IMG/VR virus record: IMGVR_UViG_3300031629_000052 | Location: 1 to 28,504 of that record | From: a virus | Length of the DNA stretch: 28,504 nucleotides | Direction: 5' to 3' (one strand) | Shown: positions 8,443 through 13,178 of the stretch, piece by piece | Layout: each line of letters starts with the position of its first letter | Position numbering within the stretch: position 1 is the first letter of the stretch | Notes under the pieces: model-generated | The model's database searches: none | Told to the model about the DNA's origin: nothing | Seen by the model: the letters and a program-made list of their open reading frames with translations, nothing else | Position numbers and translations under genes: made by a program

Positions 8443-8712
8443 CTACCACTTTACTTTATCAGACCAGTAAGCAGCAGACATTTTACCTTTAGCTATGTTC
8501 TTACCATGTCTAGCCTTAAAGCTTTTCTGTCTAGCTTTCTCAGATTTTGTAGTAGGGCTTGCACCAGCACCAGAAACTCCTTGTTGACCAAATCTAATCA
8601 ACTTAGTAGTCTCCCCTTCTTTTGCCAATACTGCGTGGGACTTCTTCCCATCTGGAGTTTTCTTAGGTTTGTTATAACCTGCAAAAGTCTCCCCTCTATA
8701 TTCTATAGTCAT
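8443..8712 (-). CDS. Conserved basic phage protein, 89 aa
   Basis: A small lysine-rich protein with blocks TPDGKKSHAVLAKEGE, KLIRFGQQGVSGAG and a C-terminus SFKARHGKNIAKGKMSAAYW. The RFGQQG and KARHGKNI...AAYW pattern recurs in many tailed phages, to my memory, where it is annotated only as hypothetical. Its ATG overlaps the stop of the small terminase gene (ATGA). High positive charge and its place in the packaging block suggest a nucleic-acid-binding or head role, which is inference. Confidence 0.75.
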   Translation of the reverse strand: MTIEYRGETFAGYNKPKKTPDGKKSHAVLAKEGETTKLIRFGQQGVSGAGASPTTKSEKARQKSFKARHGKNIAKGKMSAAYWSDKVKW

Positions 8713-9200
8713 TCATCAACCCCACTGTATTTAAAGGACTCAACATCTATTACCTGTTCTTCTTCTTCCTGTACTATTTCCATATTACCATTACTACTAC
8801 CACCTACACCGCTAATAGTAATATTAACAGAAGGTCTACCACCAGTACCTAAGACATCCTTCTCAAACAGTCCAACAGGTAATATCCTATCAGTGACTAT
8901 CTTCCAAGCAGCAGCCTGATGTTTGTGGTCATCATCTAGAGCAGCATTAAGTATTGTATCCAATACCTTCCTACTCTTAGGAGAAGCTAACATACGAGCT
9001 TTATACTCATTGATGACAGAGTTATCCCCCTTAGGTCTACCGACAATACCAGTACCTTTAGCTGCTTTTTTTAAATCAGCTTTAGGAGGTCTTCCTCTTT
9101 TTCTTTTAGCTTTATTCTTTTCTACGTGTAGTCTTGTAGCTTCCTCTTTAGTTACTGGAGGTGTAATGACATCACTGGAGTTATTGTTTTCTGTAACGAT
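8709..9200 (-). CDS. terS: Terminase small subunit (non-standard or uncertain start)
   Basis: The first ATG in frame (8991-8993) gives only 94 residues starting MLASPKSRKV. The same frame stays open up to 9272 and upstream of that ATG encodes KRKRGRPPKADLKKAAKG and GTGIVGRPKGDNSVINEYK. This is an AT-hook-like basic stretch followed by the usual lead-in of phage small terminases. No in-frame ATG, GTG or TTG exists there. An AGAGGT ribosome binding site lies 9 bases before an ATC codon (9198-9200), which I take as the best start; a single-base error in the assembly is the alternative. The protein recognises DNA and recruits TerL. Identity is inferred from motif and position just before the packaging genes. 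Confidence 0.65.
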   Translation of the reverse strand: MVTENNNSSDVITPPVTKEEATRLHVEKNKAKRKRGRPPKADLKKAAKGTGIVGRPKGDNSVINEYKARMLASPKSRKVLDTILNAALDDDHKHQAAAWKIVTDRILPVGLFEKDVLGTGGRPSVNITISGVGGSSNGNMEIVQEEEEQVIDVESFKYSGVDE

Positions 9201-9304
9201 AGGAAAGCTACCTCTGCACCATACTAGAAGAATGTTAAGTATGTTAAGGAGAGTATATATATATAAAACTAACTAACTAATCTCTTACTTAACAAAGAAA
9301 TAAG

Positions 9305-9333
9305 ATTATACCATACCTTTATCCTTTTGTCAA
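9305..9333 (-). promoter_or_regulatory. Perfect consensus sigma70 promoter for the leftward (late) genes
   Basis: On the minus strand TTGACA (9328-9333) and TATAAT (9305-9310) are separated by exactly 17 bases. Both hexamers are perfect. Transcription would start near 9298, about 100 bases before the small terminase, and drive packaging and structural genes. No phage RNA polymerase gene is seen in the window, consistent with use of the host enzyme. Confidence 0.88.
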
Positions 9334-9362
9334 GCTTTATTTTTATTTAGTTTAATATTATC

Positions 9363-9414
9363 TGAATAACACGTAGTTGCTAGAGGTTTCCTATTAACAA
9401 CTATGTGGTATTCA
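9363..9414. repeat. Long imperfect inverted repeat after the pqqA-like gene
   Basis: Arms 9363-9379 and 9398-9414 pair over 17 positions with one mismatch and one G-T pair, around an 18-base loop that holds a small AGG/CCT pairing. It begins 6 bases after the stop of the 23-aa gene on the minus strand and ends 30 bases before the late promoter. There is no following U-run on either strand, so it is not a typical intrinsic terminator. An mRNA-stability hairpin or protein-binding site is possible. Confidence 0.7.
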
Positions 9415-9420
9415 AATCTC

Positions 9421-9492
9421 CTATTTATTCATTACATACATAGTAACTTCAAAACCAAATCTCATTTCTGTTGCTGATGGTGTTGTCCACAT
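9421..9492 (-). CDS. pqqA: PqqA-like peptide: precursor of the cofactor pyrroloquinoline quinone
   Basis: A 23-codon gene reading MWTTPSATEM then RFGFEVTMYVMNK. PqqA is the ribosomally made peptide whose Glu and Tyr side chains are crosslinked by the radical SAM enzyme PqqE and cut out to become PQQ, the cofactor of periplasmic alcohol and glucose dehydrogenases. The EVTMY block supplies Glu15 and Tyr19 at the required E-x3-Y spacing. Trp2, Pro5, Arg11, Gly13, Val16, Thr17 and Asn22 also match the 23-residue Klebsiella-type peptide as I recall it (10 of 23 identical, same length). GAGGAG lies 7 bases before ATG, and a promoter lies about 60 bases upstream. No pqqB-E is present, so the host would have to mature it. 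A stand-alone signalling use cannot be excluded. Confidence 0.88.
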   Translation of the reverse strand: MWTTPSATEMRFGFEVTMYVMNK

Positions 9493-9560
9493 GGTAATTC
9501 TCCTCTTTTATATATAATATACTGTTACGTTATCTCTTACCCTTGTTGATAAGAACAGTC

Positions 9561-9589
9561 ATTATAACATACACTAGGTACTATGGGAA
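9561..9589 (-). promoter_or_regulatory. Extended -10 promoter for the pqqA-like gene
   Basis: On the minus strand a perfect TATAAT (9561-9566) carries an upstream TGT (extended -10) and lies 17 bases from TTCCCA (9584-9589, 4 of 6 matches to the -35 consensus). Transcription would start near 9554, leaving a leader of about 60 bases before the PqqA-like ATG. Confidence 0.7.
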
Positions 9590-9683
9590 TACTAATAATC
9601 CCTAGTTAATAATACGTAATTTACTAGTATTTAATAGTCCTTAGCTAAGTCGTTGTATCGGTTAGGGTTTATGGGAATCCCTA
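9582..9683. repeat. Repeated TATGGGAAT / CCCTA boxes (possible operators)
   Basis: TATGGGAAT occurs at 9582-9590 and again at 9670-9678. Each is followed by CCCTA (at 9600-9604 and 9679-9683). The first copy covers the -35 element of the pqqA promoter. The second sits within a TTAGGG...CCCTAA inverted repeat (9662-9684). A regulator binding both sites is a reasonable guess; no binder is identified. Confidence 0.45.
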
Positions 9684-10067
9684 AAAGCTACTATTTTGTA
9701 TTTAGGTGGGTACTATATATACTGACTAGAAAATTTCCCCCCTCCCCCCCTAACTATATGGTGATGTAGCCTGTTATTCGGTGAGTTTCTTCGGTGCCTC
9801 TAGCAGTTTACATAGGGGTGAGGGTTGGGGTGGCTACCTCCATACACATATATACACACCATCCTATACTACTGCCCCAAGTACTTCCTCCACCACTTGA
9901 AGAAGTCCTCCCCATAATGTACTTATCGCCCTATGCTATCCTATAGGTGACGAGGAGTTCGTGGCTTGTACCCCCCTTAACGCAAGCCTACTTCTACGGA
10001 TACATACATAACTATGCATTCTACTTCAGTCTAACTAACTACATATATATAAATGTAAAGATAATGC

Positions 10068-10096
10068 TTGACATCCCGAATATAGGGGTTTATGGT
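10068..10096 (+). promoter_or_regulatory. Early rightward sigma70 promoter
   Basis: TTGACA (10068-10073, perfect) lies 17 bases before TATGGT (10091-10096, 4 of 6). Start near 10103, about 33 bases before the first early ATG. It is the natural start for the rightward early gene block. Confidence 0.7.
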
Positions 10097-10135
10097 TATA
10101 TCTCGTTACTTCACTTATATAAAGGATTACATATC

Positions 10136-10312
10136 ATGACTACTTATACAATCACATACGACACAGAGTTTGGCGAAGCACATTATGAAGGTGACGAAGG
10201 CCAACACTACCAAGCATTCATTGCCTCAGCCACAAAGGCTGGCATTAAGATGGGTTTGATTGAACAAGGCGATAGTGTACTTGATTACGACCACGAGGTA
10301 GAATCATTCTAA
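10136..10312 (+). CDS. Early hypothetical protein, 58 aa, acidic
   Basis: This is the first rightward gene. The ATG at 10136 is chosen because it has AAGGA upstream and lies after the predicted transcription start; a longer frame from 9947 would begin upstream of the promoter. The product (MTTYTITYDTEFGEAHYEGD...) is acidic, ends in YDHEVESF, and has no known motif or membrane segment. As the first early gene it may act on the host, for example by binding a host protein, which is inferred only from position. Confidence 0.68.
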   Translation: MTTYTITYDTEFGEAHYEGDEGQHYQAFIASATKAGIKMGLIEQGDSVLDYDHEVESF

Positions 10313-10324
10313 GTGTCAACTGAT

Positions 10325-10346
10325 AAGGCACTCTAACAAGTGTCTT
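10325..10346 (+). repeat. Intergenic hairpin 1 in the early region
   Basis: AAGGCACT and AGTGTCTT form an 8-bp stem (one G-T pair) around a 6-base loop, between the first and second early genes. No U-run follows, so an RNA processing or stability role is more likely than full termination. Confidence 0.5.
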
Positions 10347-10383
10347 GCTGGATTCACACAACAACACAACAAGGGAATACATT

Positions 10384-10551
10384 ATGACAATCGCACAACG
10401 TAAAAGACTTCTTCTAACACACCACGTCACATATAAGATGCAAGATAATTTGCTTATGGCGGTTTGTGTATCATTAGATTCTATCGGTATCAGAAGATTT
10501 GAGTGGACTAATGTTACTGATATTAATTTATATCACTGGTTGGGATATTAA
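10384..10551 (+). CDS. Early hypothetical protein, 55 aa
   Basis: Starts at ATG 10384 behind AAGGGA. A TTG-started longer frame from 10345 lies in the preceding hairpin and lacks a ribosome binding site. The product (MTIAQRKRLLLTHHVTYKMQ...) has a basic first third and an ending NLYHWLGY. No recognised family. Its place within a row of small early genes, each preceded by a hairpin, suggests a host-takeover role that cannot be specified. Confidence 0.62.
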   Translation: MTIAQRKRLLLTHHVTYKMQDNLLMAVCVSLDSIGIRRFEWTNVTDINLYHWLGY

Positions 10552-10557
10552 TCATCT

Positions 10558-10581
10558 GACTTTGTTGGGCTGATTAAGCCA
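10558..10581 (+). repeat. Early intergenic repeat, copy A
   Basis: A 24-base element beginning GACTTTGTTGGGCT and ending AAGCCA; GGCT and AGCC form a short stem. It matches the element at 10956-10979 in about 20 of 24 positions and lies in the same position before the next early gene. Confidence 0.6.
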
Positions 10582-10614
10582 CTACGATAAACTACAATAT
10601 AGGATTACATTATT

Positions 10615-10929
10615 ATGACTGAATTAAACGCACACCTTACACTTAACGACTTTCGCACCTTATGGGCTAACAGTAGTAGAAAAGACTCATTCAGCTACGA
10701 GGCTTTAGAGTTTATTTATGATTATTTAACTGAGTTTGGTTGTGACATAACAGACATTATAGCTATTGATTGTGAGATGGTTGAACAAAGCGCAAAAGAT
10801 ATTGCGATGGATTACAACATAGAAATTCCCGCTGGTGACGACCTAAGAGCCACGGTTATAGAACACTTAGAAGAACAGACAGTAATTGTCGGCATTAGTG
10901 ACAATACTATTACTTATTATTCTTTTTAG
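10615..10929 (+). CDS. Acidic early protein, 104 aa
   Basis: Strongly acidic (blocks ALEFIYDYLTEFGCDITDII, IDCEMVEQSAKDI, AGDDLRATVIEHLEEQT) with no membrane segment. It shares layout with the next gene: an aromatic/Ala/Leu helix, an acidic Tyr-rich turn, an isoleucine-rich strand, a middle helix and a final hydrophobic strand ending in Phe. The pair looks like diverged paralogues. Small proteins of this pattern (Tyr-Glu-rich, DIIAIDCE-type strand) occur in phage early regions; DNA mimicry is a possibility only. The ATG follows AGGATTACATTATT. Confidence 0.7.
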   Translation: MTELNAHLTLNDFRTLWANSSRKDSFSYEALEFIYDYLTEFGCDITDIIAIDCEMVEQSAKDIAMDYNIEIPAGDDLRATVIEHLEEQTVIVGISDNTITYYSF

Positions 10930-10939
10930 GTAGACTGAT

Positions 10940-10961
10940 AAAGCCTGTTTAAACGGGCTTT
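10940..10961 (+). repeat. Perfect palindromic hairpin before the 100-aa gene
   Basis: AAAGCC and GGCTTT flank T-GTTTAAAC-G, giving an 11-bp arm with one G-T pair and a GTTTAAAC centre. It starts 10 bases after the stop of the 104-aa gene and runs straight into the repeat at 10956-10979. It may act as an attenuator or RNA processing site. Confidence 0.6.
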
Positions 10962-10979
10962 GTGGGGCTATTTAAGCCA
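10956..10979 (+). repeat. Early intergenic repeat, copy B
   Basis: GGCTTTGTGGGGCT...AAGCCA is the second copy of the element at 10558-10581. The shared GGCT/AGCC stem is kept while loop bases differ, which suggests selection on the fold. Confidence 0.6.
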
Positions 10980-11009
10980 ATATACAATTTACAACACGGA
11001 GAATATATC

Positions 11010-11312
11010 ATGGCACTATACAAAGTAGTAAACGAATCAGAAGGTATGAGAATGTTATTATCAGATGAGTATGCTAATTGGACTTACGACCAAGCTCAAG
11101 CATTACTTGAATACTATGAGCAATACAGCGAGGACACGGAAGAAGACCTAGAGCTTGACACAACAGTCATCAGAATGGAGTGGGCAGGTTATGCCAGCAT
11201 TAAAGAAGCCCTTGAAGACCATGGTAGCCCAATCACTTGGGAGGGCTTACAAGAGCAGACAGGTACCATTGAAGGGCTTAATGATGGGTCTGTGTTAGTC
11301 CATGAATTCTAA
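11010..11312 (+). CDS. Acidic early protein, 100 aa, likely paralogue of the preceding gene
   Basis: Starts at ATG 11010 with CGGAG 8 bases upstream; a GTG-started frame from 10962 would run through the hairpin and is not favoured. The product has YDQAQALLEYYEQYSEDTEE, then EDLELDTTVIRMEWAGYAS, and ends GLNDGSVLVHEF. The Tyr/Glu-rich helix followed by a D-x-x-VI strand is a pattern I have seen in conserved phage and prophage hypothetical proteins. No enzyme motif. A DNA-mimic or inhibitor function is speculative. Confidence 0.72.
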   Translation: MALYKVVNESEGMRMLLSDEYANWTYDQAQALLEYYEQYSEDTEEDLELDTTVIRMEWAGYASIKEALEDHGSPITWEGLQEQTGTIEGLNDGSVLVHEF

Positions 11313-11332
11313 GCATATAAGGAGATATTGAA

Positions 11333-11518
11333 ATGACTGATAAATTTGATAAGCAAAAAGAGTACACAAAGGGATTTGTAGATGGGCATTCGGCTGGGTT
11401 TAGCCACTCTGAAGCTGAGTTAACCGCACTACGTTTTGAGAATTTTCACCTAAGACACTCACTAACTGTTGCTCAAAATAAGGTAGTACTAGAAACATTA
11501 AAGAAAGGTAATAAGTGA
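11333..11518 (+). CDS. Small helical hypothetical protein, 61 aa
   Basis: AAGGAGATATTGAA precedes the ATG, a strong ribosome binding site. The product is soluble and mixed-charge, with a C-terminal helix (ELTALRFENFHLRHSLTVAQ...) that could form a coiled coil. Its TGA overlaps the next ATG (TGATG), so it is coupled to the membrane protein that follows. Confidence 0.68.
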   Translation: MTDKFDKQKEYTKGFVDGHSAGFSHSEAELTALRFENFHLRHSLTVAQNKVVLETLKKGNK

Positions 11519-11670
11519 TGTTAGATACAATATTTATGATAAGTAACTTTATATTTATGATGATTGGCGCAATGGTGTGCATATTTATATTATTAGTTTG
11601 GTTGAATATCCTCAAGGATAATGATAAGATTAATAAAGAATATTTAGACAAGAAGAAAGCTAAGGGGTAA
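11518..11670 (+). CDS. Single-pass membrane protein, 50 aa
   Basis: A short frame with start ATG 11518, overlapping the preceding stop. Residues about 5-32 (IFMISNFIFMMIGAMVCIFI and onward) are a long hydrophobic span, followed by a charged tail with LKDNDKIN and EYLDKKK. It is clearly related to the 46-aa protein at 12223: both share FIF-x-x-IGA, a Cys, WL, LK, ND and IN at matching places. Holin-like or inner-membrane blocking roles are possible; nothing in the sequence decides. Confidence 0.68.
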   Translation: MLDTIFMISNFIFMMIGAMVCIFILLVWLNILKDNDKINKEYLDKKKAKG

Positions 11671-11677
11671 TATTATT

Positions 11678-11887
11678 ATGAATTTTGATAGTGTAAAGAA
11701 CTTGGTTTTAGAAGAGGGCTTGATGGAAACCTATTCCGATTTCTTAGATTCTTATACGCATTCCATCGCGGTTTATGCAGAAAATGCGGAAGGTGTGCCT
11801 TTAAGTGAATCTGAATTAGATATTTTAAATGATGAATACCATTACATTGTTGAAGTGTATGCACTAGACAGTGTTTTTGGATACTAA
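11678..11887 (+). CDS. Acidic hypothetical protein, 69 aa
   Basis: AAGGGG, at the end of the previous gene, serves as ribosome binding site before the ATG. The product (MNFDSVKNLVLEEGLMETYS...) is acidic and Tyr-rich, with SESELDILNDEYHYIVEVYA near the end. No membrane segment and no family recognised. It sits between small membrane and secreted proteins of the early region. Confidence 0.65.
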   Translation: MNFDSVKNLVLEEGLMETYSDFLDSYTHSIAVYAENAEGVPLSESELDILNDEYHYIVEVYALDSVFGY

Positions 11888-11899
11888 GGAGGGAATAAG

Positions 11900-12217
11900 A
11901 TGAATAAAACTATTGTAACAGTATTGTTACTATCGTCATTACCTTTGGGTGTTTGTGCTGGGGGATATAGCTGGGAGAACTCTCCTAACAATTGGGAGAA
12001 CTCTCCAAATAACTGGGAGAACTCTTCTAACAATTGGGAGAACTCACCTAACAATTGGGAGAACTCTCCAGGTAACTACTTAGATGACCGTACAATACGT
12101 GATTCTAATGGGGAGGCTAAGGGCTACGCTGTACCTAAAGCTGATGGTGGTATTAATTTTTATGATAACGATGGTAATCGTACAGGTTACCTACCAAGAA
12201 ACAGCAGAGGGAGGTAA
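11900..12217 (+). CDS. Secreted protein with WENSPNN heptad repeats
   Basis: A 105-aa protein with a signal peptide (MNKTIVTVLLLSSLPLGVCA, cleavage likely after Ala20). Five 7-residue repeats of the WENSPNN type cover about residues 25-59. A C-terminal part follows with GYAVPKADGGINFYDNDGNR and TGYLPR. Such N-S-P-N-N-W repeats are found in scattered bacterial and phage secreted proteins with no clear function. The Gly-Tyr/Asn-Phe-Tyr-Asp repeats at the end resemble short beta-hairpin units. Ribosome binding site GGAGG precedes ATG. A periplasmic or surface role, for example superinfection control, is inferred from export only. Confidence 0.75.
   Translation: MNKTIVTVLLLSSLPLGVCAGGYSWENSPNNWENSPNNWENSSNNWENSPNNWENSPGNYLDDRTIRDSNGEAKGYAVPKADGGINFYDNDGNRTGYLPRNSRGR
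11972..12076 (+). repeat. Five 21-bp tandem repeats encoding WENSPNN
   Basis: The unit tgggagaactctcctaacaa(t) occurs five times head to tail with changes mainly at third positions and in the last codons. In-frame length means copies may be gained or lost without a frameshift. Confidence 0.92.
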
Positions 12218-12222
12218 AGACA

Positions 12223-12363
12223 ATGTTAAACGTAACGCTTATAGTAGTAGATTTTATATTCGTATTAATTGGGGCTGGATTCTGTGTATTTATGTTAGCA
12301 CTCTGGTTAGACCTACTTAAACAGAATGATAGGATTAACGAAGCAGCAGAAGAGGAGAGGTAA
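12223..12363 (+). CDS. Single-pass membrane protein, 46 aa, paralogue of the 50-aa gene
   Basis: ATG at 12223 behind GGGAGG. Residues 3-30 (NVTLIVVDFIFVLIGAGFCV and onward) form a membrane span; the tail LKQNDRINEAAEEER is charged. The match to the 11518 protein (FIF, IGA, Cys, WL, LK-ND-IN) shows a duplication in which the 69-aa and secreted-repeat genes now lie between the copies. Function unknown. Confidence 0.7.
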   Translation: MLNVTLIVVDFIFVLIGAGFCVFMLALWLDLLKQNDRINEAAEEER

Positions 12364-12367
12364 CATT

Positions 12368-12466
12368 ATGGTGGATTTATATTTCTTTATGACATTAGCA
12401 GTTTCTTTTATAGTGTGGTTAGTGGTATTATATATTTTAATTTGGGGAGATGATGACAATGAATAA
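12368..12466 (+). CDS. Tiny membrane protein, 32 aa
   Basis: Residues 2-27 (VDLYFFMTLAVSFIVWLVVL and onward) are an uninterrupted hydrophobic span, ending in WGDDDNE. AGAGG lies at the end of the previous gene, 9 bases before ATG. Its stop overlaps the next start region (ATGAATAA). One more of the small membrane proteins of this cluster; a holin-like role cannot be tested by eye. Confidence 0.6.
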   Translation: MVDLYFFMTLAVSFIVWLVVLYILIWGDDDNE

Positions 12467-12605
12467 CTTAGAGATAGACTATACCGATGAAGATTACCAA
12501 GATGATATCAATCACCTAGCCTCTGCACAACTAGAAGAGTTTGAACAATGGTTAGACGAGGTAAATAAATATAACGATTTAATTGACTTTGGGGATTTAT
12601 CATGA
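12459..12605 (+). CDS. Acidic hypothetical protein, 48 aa
   Basis: ATG 12459 overlaps the end of the preceding gene; GGGGAGATG is the ribosome binding site. The product (MNNLEIDYTDEDYQDDINHL...) is very acidic and helical, with LEEFEQWLDEVNKYNDLIDF. Its TGA overlaps the next ATG (ATGA). Function unknown. Confidence 0.6.
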   Translation: MNNLEIDYTDEDYQDDINHLASAQLEEFEQWLDEVNKYNDLIDFGDLS

Positions 12606-12736
12606 TACAATCGAAGAATGTTACAGGGATTGAAAAGAACAAAATACAACAATATAAATTAATGTTATTAAGGATAGTTTATATTATATTAGTTTTAGGG
12701 GTTGTATTTGTCTTATCGTTTACATTACATACATAG
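12602..12736 (+). CDS. Small membrane protein, 44 aa
   Basis: ATG 12602 overlaps the previous stop. A basic N-terminal half (MIQSKNVTGIEKNKIQQYKL) is followed by a hydrophobic span (LRIVYIILVLGVVFVLSFTL). The layout fits a single-pass inner-membrane protein with the basic end in the cytoplasm. Function unknown. Confidence 0.6.
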   Translation: MIQSKNVTGIEKNKIQQYKLMLLRIVYIILVLGVVFVLSFTLHT

Positions 12737-12751
12737 AGGGAGTATAAAATT

Positions 12752-12946
12752 ATGATTAATTCAAGAGTTCTATCTACAGGTTTTAGGACAGTACAAATTG
12801 ATATTACTACGGAGCCAGACTTTAAAGCTATATTATCTGCCTTACAGAATTTTAAAGAGGTTATGGAGCAAGATGTATCATATACCTTTGCGGAACGTTG
12901 TGTTGTTTCAGACTTAGTAAGGGAGTTAGGGTATCAAAGTGCCTAG
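12752..12946 (+). CDS. Hypothetical protein, 64 aa
   Basis: GAGGGAG precedes the ATG by about 10 bases. The product (MINSRVLSTGFRTVQIDITT...) ends FAERCVVSDLVRELGYQSA. Its end overlaps the GTG start of the next gene by 8 bases. No family recognised. Position immediately before the replication genes suggests an accessory role, unproven. Confidence 0.65.
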   Translation: MINSRVLSTGFRTVQIDITTEPDFKAILSALQNFKEVMEQDVSYTFAERCVVSDLVRELGYQSA

Positions 12947-13178
12947 AGACTTTGATGATGACTTTGATGATTACTATGGGGTTACTATAGAGGAGGAAGA
13001 CAAACCATACACATCTGTACAAACTAACCAGTTTTCAGGCAGTGATATAATCCACCTTGTCATAGAGTCATTAGTGCAAGATGGTCACACGCATGAGGTA
13101 TCTTTAAACATAAATGGGGAGGTTGTTGATATGAATGAATTAGTTGTTAATATCAAAACTACTACGGTAATCCAGTGA
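12939..13178 (+). CDS. Acidic hypothetical protein, 79 aa (GTG start)
   Basis: Begins at GTG 12939. The N-terminus is a run of Asp residues (MPRDFDDDFDDYYGVTIEEE), followed by a small beta-rich part (IIHLVIESLVQDGHTHEVSL). The stop overlaps the GTG start of the primase-helicase (GTGA), so translation of the replication genes is coupled to it. The acidic head may bind a replication partner, which is only a guess. Confidence 0.65.
   Translation: MPRDFDDDFDDYYGVTIEEEDKPYTSVQTNQFSGSDIIHLVIESLVQDGHTHEVSLNINGEVVDMNELVVNIKTTTVIQ

Larger units (their letters stand above)
9493..10135. other. Divergent control region without a convincing gene
   Basis: About 640 bases separate the leftward pqqA-like gene from the rightward early genes. 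The stretch holds the pqqA promoter, the TATGGGAAT boxes, a C-tract (9737-9750, C6-T-C7), a G-rich run (9815-9833 with GGGG, GGG, GGGG, GG), a low-complexity AT-rich part and the early promoter at 10068-10096. No protein-coding frame with a good ribosome binding site was found. A replication origin could lie here but there is no specific evidence such as iterons. Confidence 0.7.

Noticed and set aside
9268-9280. Short aact repeats before the small terminase
   Set aside because: Only three units in an AT-rich leader; no clear match to iterons or attachment sites, so not called an origin or att site.
9808-9915. Minus-strand 35-codon frame starting MGRTSSSGGGSTWGSS
   Set aside because: The Gly/Ser start looks like some phage virion proteins, but there is no ribosome binding site, the second half is low-complexity (from AC-rich DNA and the G-run) and no neighbour supports it.
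9947-10135. Upstream extension of the first early gene
   Set aside because: It would start before the predicted promoter and transcription start, and has composition of noncoding DNA; the ATG at 10136 has the good ribosome binding site.
10558-10581. The GGCT/AGCC stem taken as a terminator
   Set aside because: Four base pairs without a U-run are too weak for termination; kept only as a repeated element.
11972-12076. Regular 21-bp repeats considered as a CRISPR array
   Set aside because: No spacers between units, and the repeats are in frame inside a secreted-protein gene.
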